Assembly (NCBI RefSeq): GCF_012932495.1
Contig: NZ_JABCNG010000001.1
Location: forward strand, 2,046,001-2,110,000
Reading direction: 5' to 3'
From: Novosphingobium sp. SG919
GTDB lineage: Bacteria; Pseudomonadota; Alphaproteobacteria; Sphingomonadales; Sphingomonadaceae
Length of the DNA: 64,000 nt
A program made the position numbers and the translations under genes. Shown here in pieces: positions 51,073-59,649 of this stretch; position 1 is the first letter of the stretch, and each line of letters begins with the position of its first letter. A model generated the notes under the pieces. That model was not told the origin of the DNA. It ran no database searches and saw only the letters and a program-made list of their open reading frames with translations.

Positions 51073-52083
51073 TCACGCCGGGTTCCGGCCGATGAAGAAC
51101 AGCGCGTCGGCATCGGCGGTGGGATGCAGCCCCGCCGCTTCCTGCCCCCGCCGAAGCGCGACCATGTCGCGCTGATAGACGCGCGCGGTGGGGTGGCGCA
51201 GTGGCCCGCCGTTGTAACCCTGCAGCCAGCCTTCATACTTCCACATCATGCGGTTGATCAGGCCGTTGCCGGCCTGCGGCACGCTGGCAAACGCCTTGCG
51301 CGCGGGATCGATGCGATGAAATTCGGCGGTCGCCTCGTCAAAGCGCCGGGCTTGCAGCAACGCGAACACCCGCGGGAGCACCGGGCCGAAAAAGGCCGAG
51401 AAGTTGGTGCCGCAGAACGGCACGTCGATCAGTTGGGCCAGCGGGATGAATTCGTGCTCCATCGGGAAAGAGATCACGACTTCATCATGGAACGCGCGGT
51501 GAACCTCGATCGGCCCCATGATGTGGGGCATCCCGCCTTCGGCCTTGATCGCCACCACGTTCGGGCAATCGTCGACCAGGCGGCGCAGCAGGTCTATCGG
51601 CATGTCGAGCGGGCTGAACCGGCCAAACCCCCAGGTGGGAATGGGGAACAGCATCACGGCCATGTCCACCGCATCGCAGAACACCTTGGTATAGGCGTAA
51701 ACTTCTTCCAGCGATTGCGGATAGAAATATGGCGGATAGCCGAGCAGAACCAGTTCCGCGCCGGCGGCCTGGGCCAGCAAGGCGGCCTCGATATTGTCTT
51801 CAAGGGTGTTGAACACCGCATGATGCACCACGAAGATGCGCCCGGCGGCCTGCTCCACCATCACTTCCACGAAGCGACGGTATTCCGCCATTGTCATCGC
51901 CACTTCCGAACAGGCCAGGGTGCCGACGAAGCCGTGCGCGATGGTCTGTTCCACATCGTGCCGCACGGCGGCCTCGTTGAGGCGCTTGAAATCGCCGGTC
52001 ATCGTGGGGATGACCACGTTGGCAACGCCAAGCATCTTGTCGCGCGCCCAGGCGCGGGCGTCGGAGCGGGTATAGCTGGGCAT
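51073..52083 (-). CDS. DapA-family (dihydrodipicolinate synthase-like) aldolase/dehydratase
   Basis: A 336-residue class-I aldolase-fold protein. The Schiff-base lysine appears as VVAIKAEGG (about residue 165) and the conserved GYPPYFYP tyrosine region is present. The first lines (GVANVVIPTMTGDFKRLNEAA) match the TIM-barrel family start. It is 30-40 residues longer than classical DapA. The partnership with a semialdehyde dehydrogenase suggests a dehydratase/deaminase of sugar acids or hydroxyproline derivatives. The exact reaction is unknown. ATG 52083 is 13 bases after the OCD stop. Confidence 0.85.
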   Translation of the reverse strand: MPSYTRSDARAWARDKMLGVANVVIPTMTGDFKRLNEAAVRHDVEQTIAHGFVGTLACSEVAMTMAEYRRFVEVMVEQAAGRIFVVHHAVFNTLEDNIEAALLAQAAGAELVLLGYPPYFYPQSLEEVYAYTKVFCDAVDMAVMLFPIPTWGFGRFSPLDMPIDLLRRLVDDCPNVVAIKAEGGMPHIMGPIEVHRAFHDEVVISFPMEHEFIPLAQLIDVPFCGTNFSAFFGPVLPRVFALLQARRFDEATAEFHRIDPARKAFASVPQAGNGLINRMMWKYEGWLQGYNGGPLRHPTARVYQRDMVALRRGQEAAGLHPTADADALFFIGRNPA

Positions 52084-52096
52084 GGAGACCGTCCTC

Positions 52097-53098
52097 TTAC
52101 TTGCTCTTGTCCACCGGGCGGACCGGAGCGGGAATGGAAGTGCCAAGACCGGCAGCACGGGCCCGATCGACGCAGAGCGCGGCGATGGCGAGGTCTTGGA
52201 TGGCGGCGCCGACCGACTTGTAGAGCACGATCTGGTCTGGCGCCGTGCGCCCCGGATGCGTGCCTGATATCACGGCCTCGAGGCTCACCAGCTTGTCGGC
52301 AAATGCCACGCCCGCCTGGCTGGCCGCGATCATGTCGCCAGTGTCATCTGCCACTTCTTCGACCATGTCGGCGACGATCAGGTCCGCCCGGGCGATTGCC
52401 TCGGGATCGAGTTCGCGCTGCTCGGGCAGGGTCGATCCAATCGAGATCACGGTCATGCCCGGCCGCAGCCAGTTGCCCAGCACGGTTGGGCTTTCATCGC
52501 GCGATCGTGCCGCGCAGAGGACCAGGTCGGCCTGCGCCACAGCCGCCTCGGCACTTTCCGCAGCCGTCACCGCGATGCCCTTTTCCGCCATGCTTCGGCA
52601 AAACGTGGCGCGGCTCGTTTCGCGCGGGCTGAACACCTGCGCCGCGCCCAGCGCGCCGGAACGCGCCAGGGCTTCAAGATGCGTGCGCGCTTCGAAACCC
52701 GAACCGATCACCGCCACGCGCGGCGCAACCTCGCGGCACAGCCGCCGTGCCGCCAACGCAGACGTTGCCGCGGTGCGCAGCCCCGTCACGGAAGCGCCGT
52801 CGAGCAATGCCGTCAATGCCATGGTCGCCCCGTCGAACAGCGGGATGAGATAGGACGCGGCCTGTGCCGTCATCGACGCGGCGATCAGCTTTGCGCCGAT
52901 CACCCTCTGGCCAGGCAGCACGCCCGACAGCGTACGCAGCCACAAGCCATTGCCGCGCGCCATCGTCCGCGGTGGAAACTGGGCCGCGGCCACGGACGCG
53001 CCATAGGCAGCCGCCAAGGCATCGACCCCTGCCGCCCAGTCAAACGCCAAACGGACATCGGCGTCCGAAAGCAGCAGGGTTTGCGGCACTGGCGGCAT
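52097..53098 (-). CDS. Ornithine cyclodeaminase / mu-crystallin-family protein
   Basis: A 333-residue OCD/mu-crystallin-fold protein. The NAD-binding motif VAVIGSGFEARTH is at about 124-136, and the fold includes the LLSDADVRLAFDW start and LLDGASVTGLRTAATSALAA. Enzymes of this group reduce cyclic imines or act as alanine/ornithine dehydrogenases. It is first in a GntR-linked operon with DapA-like and semialdehyde dehydrogenase genes, which hints at imino-acid or sugar-acid breakdown. ATG 53098 follows AAAGGATC. Confidence 0.87.
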   Translation of the reverse strand: MPPVPQTLLLSDADVRLAFDWAAGVDALAAAYGASVAAAQFPPRTMARGNGLWLRTLSGVLPGQRVIGAKLIAASMTAQAASYLIPLFDGATMALTALLDGASVTGLRTAATSALAARRLCREVAPRVAVIGSGFEARTHLEALARSGALGAAQVFSPRETSRATFCRSMAEKGIAVTAAESAEAAVAQADLVLCAARSRDESPTVLGNWLRPGMTVISIGSTLPEQRELDPEAIARADLIVADMVEEVADDTGDMIAASQAGVAFADKLVSLEAVISGTHPGRTAPDQIVLYKSVGAAIQDLAIAALCVDRARAAGLGTSIPAPVRPVDKSK

Positions 53099-53165
53099 GA
53101 AGCGATCCTTTCGTGGTGCCGGCCACACCCGAGTCCAGACCGGTTTGATCAGGCGTATATCCGTG

Positions 53166-53199
53166 ATTGATGCGTGTCAATTTTCATATTGATTGGATA
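53166..53199. promoter_or_regulatory. Candidate GntR operator with three half-sites
   Basis: ATTGA (53166-53170), TCAAT (53177-53181) and ATTGA (53188-53192) are separated by exactly 6 bases each, giving two inverted pairs. The last half extends to ATTGATTGGATA, which differs at one base from the half-site at 37788-37799. They lie in the divergent gap between the OCD operon and the GntR gene. Confidence 0.5.
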
Positions 53200-53226
53200 T
53201 CGTGCAGCGGCCGGCTGTGATACGGC

Positions 53227-53910
53227 GTGGCTACGGAGGATTTCTTGGCCGAAGACGAAGACCTTGCCCGCTTGCGCGCGTTGCTGGATGAAACAGCCGC
53301 GCGGGGTGAAGAACGGCTGCCGCCCGAACCGCGCCTGGGCGAAACGCTGGGCGTCTCGCGCGGGCGGCTGCGCACGTTGTTGCGTCGGCTGGAGGAGGAA
53401 GGCGCGATCTGGCGCCATGTCGGCAAGGGCACTTTCATCGGGCCGCGCCAGATGGTGGAAGTGCGCGATTTCGCAGCGTCATTCAGCGTGGGGGATATCC
53501 TGGGCGCGCGCCTGATCCTGGAGCCGCAACTGGCCGCCGAAGCCGCCATCCACGCCACCGACGAAGATCTGGCTGCGATGGACGCCTGCCTTGCCGACAT
53601 GGCCGAGCCACCCAGCTTCCTTCACTGGAAGCGGCTGGATGAACGGCTGCACCGCGAAATCGCCAAGGCGGCGCACAATGTCCTTCTGGTGCTGCTGTAC
53701 GATACGCTGCGCACGCAGATGAAAGCCACGCTCGATCGGCGATTGGAACAGGTTTTCGGCGCGGAACCAGGCCCCAAGACCGACACCGACGCGCACCATG
53801 CCCACGTTGTGGCGGCCATCCGCCAGCATGACCCTGCGGAAGCAGAACGGGCGATGCGCGAGCACCTGGTGGCCGTGCGCCGCCACCTTTTCGGGGTGCG
53901 CCAAGTCTAG
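53227..53910 (+). CDS. GntR-family regulator (FadR/FCD subgroup)
   Basis: A 227-residue GntR protein. The winged helix is LPPEPRLGETLGVSRGRLRTLLRRLEEEGAIW at about 31-62. A helical FCD domain follows with the metal-site histidines expected in DERLHREIAKAAHN and HHAHVVAAIRQHD. The GTG at 53227 is an uncertain start; TTG 53245 has the stronger GGAGG and would give about 221 residues. It is divergent from the OCD-DapA-ALDH operon, its most probable target, and may also govern the wider 33-46 kb motif set. Confidence 0.89.
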   Translation: MATEDFLAEDEDLARLRALLDETAARGEERLPPEPRLGETLGVSRGRLRTLLRRLEEEGAIWRHVGKGTFIGPRQMVEVRDFAASFSVGDILGARLILEPQLAAEAAIHATDEDLAAMDACLADMAEPPSFLHWKRLDERLHREIAKAAHNVLLVLLYDTLRTQMKATLDRRLEQVFGAEPGPKTDTDAHHAHVVAAIRQHDPAEAERAMREHLVAVRRHLFGVRQV

Positions 53911-53986
53911 CGCCCAGCCCCCAGGCGGGCAGAGGGGACATCCGCCGTCGCGGTAAGGCCGCAAGCGCATTCCCCCCATGCCGGTC

Positions 53987-55699
53987 TCAATCCGTTGGCT
54001 TTGACGGAGCGGCGGGCAAGGCCGGCGCAAACGAACTGGCACGATCGATTGATCCGTGGCCGATGTAGCGGGCCACGCGGGGAAAGGGGAACACGGGACG
54101 GCTGCGCGGCGCCAGCGCGGGGGAAGACGCTTGCGGCGCAGGCGGCGGCATGGCCGGGCCACCGGCTTGCGGCAAACCACCTTCCCCCCGACGGAGGCCC
54201 GCCGGTGGCATGGGCTGCCCATCTTGCGTGGGTGAACTGCGATGCGCCACCAGCCGGTCCGGCGCAGCGCCGCCCTCCACCCACGCCATCAGCGCGGCAA
54301 GGAGCGGGAACGTGTTCGGCCCATCTCCGCCCGAGCAGTGCCCCATGCCGGGAAACAGGAACAGGCGGGCAAACGCATCGCGCCGATCGGGCCCCATCGC
54401 CGCACCGACCTGTTCGAAATAGTCGATGCTGTTGAGCGGACTGATATGCGGGTCCGCCCAGCCATGCCAGAGGATCAACTTGCCCCGGCGCGCCGCGAAC
54501 GCGTCAAGGCGTGGATCATCGGCGTCGTAAAGCGCACGGGCTGCCTGTTCGTTGCGCTGCGTCTCGGCCGTGAACGGGAAGGTCTGCGGGGTGAAGCCCG
54601 GACTGGCGCCAGGCGCGAAGATCAGGTGATTGATGGCCTGCCCGGCGATCATCGCACTCAACAGCGGCGCGCCAGGCGCTGCCGGCACGAAGACGCCGGC
54701 CCAGCCAAGTTCGCTGCCCGGCATCAGCGGGCCAACTTCAAGGGTTTGACCCTCTGCCGTGCGGGCGCCGGCATAGATGGCGCGCGCCGTTTCGATCTTG
54801 GCAAGGGTCAGGCAGCGGCCGGGCTGGTAGGCGCCCTTGCACAGCAGGACGCCAGGATCGACGCGGCAGGTGCGTGGATCGGTGATCTGGCCATCGACCA
54901 AGCCGTCAAGCCCATCGCAGGCGGCCAGTGCGGCGCGATGCAGCGGGGCCAAGTCTGCGGCAAGCAGGATGGGCTGCCCGTCTGCCGCCGTGTTGGCGCG
55001 GGCCAGCCAGGCGTGATGGAACGAATTCTGCACGGAGAAATGCAGCGCCGGGGCTCCAGCGGCGATACCGTCGAAATCCTGCGGGAAACGCTGCGCTTCC
55101 ATCAGCGCTTCGCGCCCGCCGTCAGAACAGCCGGAAAAGTAGGAATAGCGGGGCGGCTGGCCATAGAACGCCGTGGTCAATGCCTTGGCGACCAGCGCGG
55201 TGAGATGCACGCCCCGCCAGGCGAAATCCTCGCGCTGCTGCGGGTTGGCGCCCCAGGCGGCATCCATGCCCTGGTGGCCCATGTCGGTGCTGGCAAGCAC
55301 GATGGCGTCATCGGTCACCGGCACGCAGCCATCCGCCTTGCCGGCATCGATGCGCAGGTTTCCGCAAAGCCCGCCGCAGCCGGTCTGGAGATAGCGCTGG
55401 GTCCAGCCCGACAGGGGCAGGCGCACCTCGAAGCGGATAGCGGGCGCGACCGTGCCCGATACCCGGCAATAGGGATGCGTGCCGGTAACGACCTCGGCGG
55501 TCTGCGTGGTCGCACCGGCCACGCGGGTGAGATCGACCTTGGCCAGCGCCGCACAATCGATCGCCGGCGCCACGGGCGCCAGTTTGGCAAGGCCGGGCGC
55601 AGCCGGCTGTGCTTTGGCCGGAACAGCCGCCGTTGCCGGCGCTGCGGCGGTCAGAAACGCCAGCACGAACGCCAGCAGCACGAAACATCGCTTCAACAT
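53987..55699 (-). CDS. Tannase/feruloyl esterase family alpha/beta-hydrolase, secreted
   Basis: A 570-residue serine esterase of the tannase/feruloyl esterase family, acting on aromatic-acid esters. A signal peptide covers about residues 1-25. The catalytic serine is S192 in SGCSDGG, the aspartate lies in GWADPHISP, and the histidine is in FPGMGHCSGGD. Conserved cysteines, including C191 beside the serine and the one after the histidine, match the family disulfides. Residues about 491-531 are a Pro/Ala/Gly-rich insert just before the conserved RPVFPFPRVARY. ATG 55699 has AGGA 7 bases upstream. It is probably co-transcribed with the upstream MFS. Confidence 0.88.
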   Translation of the reverse strand: MLKRCFVLLAFVLAFLTAAAPATAAVPAKAQPAAPGLAKLAPVAPAIDCAALAKVDLTRVAGATTQTAEVVTGTHPYCRVSGTVAPAIRFEVRLPLSGWTQRYLQTGCGGLCGNLRIDAGKADGCVPVTDDAIVLASTDMGHQGMDAAWGANPQQREDFAWRGVHLTALVAKALTTAFYGQPPRYSYFSGCSDGGREALMEAQRFPQDFDGIAAGAPALHFSVQNSFHHAWLARANTAADGQPILLAADLAPLHRAALAACDGLDGLVDGQITDPRTCRVDPGVLLCKGAYQPGRCLTLAKIETARAIYAGARTAEGQTLEVGPLMPGSELGWAGVFVPAAPGAPLLSAMIAGQAINHLIFAPGASPGFTPQTFPFTAETQRNEQAARALYDADDPRLDAFAARRGKLILWHGWADPHISPLNSIDYFEQVGAAMGPDRRDAFARLFLFPGMGHCSGGDGPNTFPLLAALMAWVEGGAAPDRLVAHRSSPTQDGQPMPPAGLRRGEGGLPQAGGPAMPPPAPQASSPALAPRSRPVFPFPRVARYIGHGSIDRASSFAPALPAAPSKPTD

Positions 55700-55734
55700 G
55701 GGAACAGTCCTTTGCGAGCGCGCGGGAATGAAAG

Positions 55735-56934
55735 TCATGGTCGGTCCTCGCGGATGGCCAGGGCACATAGACCGGTGATCAGCATCGGCAGGCAGAACAT
55801 GCCGAAGATCGCCACGAGCGGAAGGCCGAGCCCGATCGCCCAGCCCCCGATCATCGGCCCCAGCAGCGCGCCGCCGCGGCCGATCCCCATGGCCCAGCCG
55901 ATGCCGGTGGCGCGCACGGGCGCCGAATAGACCGTGGCGGCCAGGGGATAGTTGCAATTGACGCCGCCCTGGAGCGTGATGCCGATCAGGAAGCAGACGG
56001 TGAGCACGCCGGCGAGCGGCATGGCCATGGCCCCGAACACCACGAAGAGCACGCTGGCGCCGCACAGCATCGCGAACATCAGCCACCTGAGGTTCCAGCG
56101 CGTGGCAAGGAAGCTGAGCGCGATCGTGCCGACGAAAGCACCGGCATTGTAGATGGCGCTGGCAATGATCGCATCGGTGGGGGCAAGGCCGGCCTGGATG
56201 GCAAGCTTGGTGATCCAGCTGGCAATGAAATAGAGCGCCATGAAGCCGTTGATCGTGCACAGCCACAAAAGCATCGTGTTGCGCCGCCGCGGGCCGCCAA
56301 GCGCCGCTGCAATCCCAACCTGGGCGGTTTCACGGCGCCCCAATTCCTCGCTGCCGCGCGGCGCCTCTGGAAGCGCATACCAGCACACCGGGAGCAACAG
56401 CAGGCTCACCAGCCCGGCGCCAATGAACATCGCCTGCCAACCGTGGAGCGGCAGGAGCCGGGCCACCACGAAGCCGGCCAGCGTTGCCCCCACCGGGTAG
56501 CCCGCCTGGGGCACGCCGGTGGCCACGTGGCGCATCGCATCGGGCGCGAACCCGGCCGAAAGCGCGGTGATGCTGGCCAGCACCGCGCCGATGCCAATAC
56601 CCACGAAAATCCGCGCCAGCGCCAGCGTGACGATGCCGGTGGCCAGCCCGCTCGCCATCATCGCGGCGGCCATCAGCATCAGCGCGAAGAGCACCACCGG
56701 CCGCCGCCCGACGCGATCGGCCAGCGGCGCGACCGCCAGCCCGCCGATCGCCATGCCTACCAGGCCCGCGCTGAACACCACCGCCAGCGCGGGGGCACCA
56801 ACGCCAAAGGCCCGCTGGAGCGCAGGGGCGACGTAGGTGAGAACGAAGACGTTGACGCCGTCCACCATGTTGAGGGCAAAGCACAGCCACATCACGGCGA
56901 TGCCGCGGGTGGACCAGGTCTGGGTTGTGGCCAT
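55735..56934 (-). CDS. MFS transporter, aromatic-acid:H+ symporter (AAHS) type
   Basis: About 399 residues with 12 membrane helices. DRVGRRPVV is the loop 2-3 motif, and the early FALNMVDGVNVFVLTYVAP with its membrane aspartate is typical of AAHS symporters for benzoates and related acids. The adjoining tannase-like esterase and TBDR support import of an aromatic acid. The start is uncertain: ATG 56934 or GTG 56943. The tannase gene begins 35 bases downstream of its stop. Confidence 0.88.
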   Translation of the reverse strand: MATTQTWSTRGIAVMWLCFALNMVDGVNVFVLTYVAPALQRAFGVGAPALAVVFSAGLVGMAIGGLAVAPLADRVGRRPVVLFALMLMAAAMMASGLATGIVTLALARIFVGIGIGAVLASITALSAGFAPDAMRHVATGVPQAGYPVGATLAGFVVARLLPLHGWQAMFIGAGLVSLLLLPVCWYALPEAPRGSEELGRRETAQVGIAAALGGPRRRNTMLLWLCTINGFMALYFIASWITKLAIQAGLAPTDAIIASAIYNAGAFVGTIALSFLATRWNLRWLMFAMLCGASVLFVVFGAMAMPLAGVLTVCFLIGITLQGGVNCNYPLAATVYSAPVRATGIGWAMGIGRGGALLGPMIGGWAIGLGLPLVAIFGMFCLPMLITGLCALAIREDRP

Positions 56935-57006
56935 GGGTGGCACGGGTTCCGTTTACATGAGTTTTGTGCTGCGGGGCCGGGTCAGGCGATGCCCCGCGGC
57001 CATCGA

Positions 57007-59478
57007 TCAGAACTTCACGCCAAGGCGCACGCCATACAGCCGAGGCAGCGAGGTGGAGAAGTTCACCGACCCGACCGGGAAGGCGGTGCCATCGGCTTCC
57101 GGCGCGGCGACGCTGCCGGTAAAGCCACCGTAGGTTCCGTTGTAGCCGTTGGGTCCGAATGTCTTCTGCAGCTTGTTTTCGATGTTCTCGACGAAAAGCT
57201 GCACGGTCAGTCCGTCGTCCTGCGTCGCATAGGTGATGCTGGCGTCGCTGCGGGTGAACGGGCTCTGGCGGTATTGCACGGCATTGGCATAGTCGCTGAG
57301 CAGGTAGGAGGTGCTGTACTTGCTTGCCGCGCGCAGCCGCACTTGCGCCCCGTTGGCAAGATCGATCGTGTGCGTCAGCGCCCCGTTGAGCGTGAAGGCC
57401 GGCAAGTTGGGCAGCGCATAACCAGACCAGTCTGCAAAGACGCCCGTAAGATATCCGAGGTAGCCGGTCTTCAGGGAGCGGATGCGCGAGTGAGCATAGG
57501 CCGCGCCAATGTTGACCGCGGTGTTGCGGTCGACCTGGTAGCGCAGTTCGTTCTCCCAGCCATAAATTTCGACCGGCGCCAACTGGGTATAGAGCACGCC
57601 GGTAACACCCGCGGCGCCCACGAACAGCGCCAGGCCGTTGATCTGGTCCTTGGCATAGTCGTAGTAATAGGCGCTGGAGGTAAAGGTCAGCCCGCGCGCG
57701 GGGCGCCCCTTGTAGCCGATCTCGTAAGCGGTCATCGACTCCGGGCCATAGGGCACAACCGAAGCGCCGGTGGCAGGGTCATAATCGTTGAAACCACCCG
57801 CCTTGAACCCCGTAGCGACCGAGACGTAGAACAGGTCGTTCGGAGTTACCTGGTAGTTGAGCCCGACTTTCCAGGTCACCTTGTGGTCTTTCTCGCTGCC
57901 GCTGTTGGCCCCGCCGATGCAGTCGTTGGGATAAGTGCACGCCGGGTTGCTGGCGGTGGCGACGTTGACCGCGAACGTGCCGACGCGGGCGTTCTCGTTG
58001 TTGCTGTAGCGCAGCCCGCCGATCGCGCTGAAGCGGTCGGACAAGTGCACGGTCGCCTGGCCAAACACGCCGTAGGACTTGTGCGTGGTGGTGTTGACGG
58101 GATCGATCGCCGTCAGCCAGGTCGACGTGTCGGTCCAGGTATCGACCGGCACTTTCCAGTTGTGGTCGCTCTCGTGGATCTTCTCGTAATAGTAGTTCAC
58201 GCCGGCCACGTAATCGATCACGCCCGGTTCGGCGTTGGAGATGCGCGCTTCCACCTGCGAAGTGGCGAAGCGGCCGGTATACTGGTCGAGCAGGAACACA
58301 CCCGGCGCATCGGCGCTGCCGGTGTCATAGGGGTTGGCGTTGCCGGTCACCTGGTTGCGCGCGCTGAAATGCTGATAGCTGCCCAGCACGTCGAACTGCA
58401 CCCCGCCGGCGCGGGCGGTGACCTGCCCGTTGACGTTGACGAAGTCGTTATCCTGATAGGCCGGGATCGGATTGGGGATGATCTCGAACGCCTTCTGCCC
58501 GCCGGCCTCGAGATTGGACAGCAGCGCGTTGCCCGGGCCAACGCCGCCGATATGACCGGCGGTGGTGACCAGCGTGGCGCTGAAATCATCGCCGGGCTTG
58601 AGCAGAACCGAGAAACGCCCGGTGCGGTCCTTCTGGTCGCCCTTGGCCGGCTGGCCCGCTGCGGACAGGCGCGTCGTGCCGGTGGCGCCGCTGACGGTGG
58701 TGTCCACCGGGCGGAGGTAGCCATCGCGATCGTTCATGTTGCCCGCAATGTGCACCGCCAGGATAGGGGTGATCGGAATGTTGATGGCCGCCTCGGCCCG
58801 GCGGGTGTCGTAATTGCCGGCTTCCACCCTGGCATAGCCTTCGAACCGGTCGAGCACCGGCTTGCGCGTGATTACGTTGATGGCGCCGCCGGTGGAGCTG
58901 CGCCCGTAAAGCGTGCCCTGTGGCCCGCGCAGCACTTCGACGCGGTCGATGTCGAAGAAGGCAACCCCCTGCTCCTGGCCGCGGCCGATGAACGCGCCAT
59001 CGATGTTGAACGCGATGCCCAACTCACCCTTGGAAGTCTGGTCGCTGCTGGTCACGCCGCGGATGGTGACGTTGGTGCCGAACGAACCGTTGCCCACAAC
59101 CACGCCGGGCACCAGGTTCTGCACATCGTTGACCGAATTTACGCCCACGGTGCGCAGATCCGCGCCGCCCAGGACCGCGATCGCCGCCGGCACCTTGAGC
59201 GAGGTTTCGGCACGCTTGAACGCGGTGACGACGATATCGGGCCCGGCAACGTCGGGCGAAGCCGAAGCGCCGGTGGCGGATGGCGCCACGGCCGAAGGCG
59301 CCGGCGAGGCGCCCTGGCTCGGTGCCTGGGCCTGTGCCGCAGGGGCAAGCATCAAGGCCATTGTCATCGCCAGGCCGGACAGGCCGGTGCGCAGCGGCAG
59401 TCCGGCGGCGCATCTATCGGATTTGGACCGGGCACGGCTCATCGTTTCCGCAAACGCGGGCTTCCGCCATTCGGACAT
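57007..59478 (-). CDS. TonB-dependent outer-membrane receptor
   Basis: An 823-residue TBDR. The start MSEWRKPAFAET precedes a delayed signal peptide ending near AQA-QA (about residue 51). A TonB box is seen in GPDIVVTAFKR at about 79-89. The plug has RVEVLRGPQGTLYGRSSTGG and the barrel ends in YGVRLGVKF. GGGAG lies 6 bases before the ATG. It heads the esterase/MFS set on the minus strand, so it may import an aromatic ester. It is divergent from crbR; the 171-base gap contains no clear repeat. Confidence 0.92.
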   Translation of the reverse strand: MSEWRKPAFAETMSRARSKSDRCAAGLPLRTGLSGLAMTMALMLAPAAQAQAPSQGASPAPSAVAPSATGASASPDVAGPDIVVTAFKRAETSLKVPAAIAVLGGADLRTVGVNSVNDVQNLVPGVVVGNGSFGTNVTIRGVTSSDQTSKGELGIAFNIDGAFIGRGQEQGVAFFDIDRVEVLRGPQGTLYGRSSTGGAINVITRKPVLDRFEGYARVEAGNYDTRRAEAAINIPITPILAVHIAGNMNDRDGYLRPVDTTVSGATGTTRLSAAGQPAKGDQKDRTGRFSVLLKPGDDFSATLVTTAGHIGGVGPGNALLSNLEAGGQKAFEIIPNPIPAYQDNDFVNVNGQVTARAGGVQFDVLGSYQHFSARNQVTGNANPYDTGSADAPGVFLLDQYTGRFATSQVEARISNAEPGVIDYVAGVNYYYEKIHESDHNWKVPVDTWTDTSTWLTAIDPVNTTTHKSYGVFGQATVHLSDRFSAIGGLRYSNNENARVGTFAVNVATASNPACTYPNDCIGGANSGSEKDHKVTWKVGLNYQVTPNDLFYVSVATGFKAGGFNDYDPATGASVVPYGPESMTAYEIGYKGRPARGLTFTSSAYYYDYAKDQINGLALFVGAAGVTGVLYTQLAPVEIYGWENELRYQVDRNTAVNIGAAYAHSRIRSLKTGYLGYLTGVFADWSGYALPNLPAFTLNGALTHTIDLANGAQVRLRAASKYSTSYLLSDYANAVQYRQSPFTRSDASITYATQDDGLTVQLFVENIENKLQKTFGPNGYNGTYGGFTGSVAAPEADGTAFPVGSVNFSTSLPRLYGVRLGVKF

Positions 59479-59649
59479 CGCTCACTCCCTATTGATTTTC
59501 TTCATTGCAGCCGCAGCGGCGGCCCCGGCCTGTCGCTTAGCTTGCCCGGCAGGCAAAAGCGCCTAGACATAGGTCGAGCCGGCCACCGCTTGCCCGCCCG
59601 CACCAAGGCCGAGTAGGCTTGGCGCCCAAGCAACAATGGACCTTACGCA

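Noticed and set aside
49592..53098. A complete hydroxyproline catabolic operon
   Set aside because: OCD, DapA-like and ALDH genes fit in part, but no proline epimerase or D-hydroxyproline dehydrogenase is present, so the assignment is not supported.
56443..59616. A 1057-residue plus-strand open frame across the MFS and TBDR genes
   Set aside because: Typical long open frame from high-GC complementary codons. No recognisable protein, and the minus-strand genes explain the DNA.
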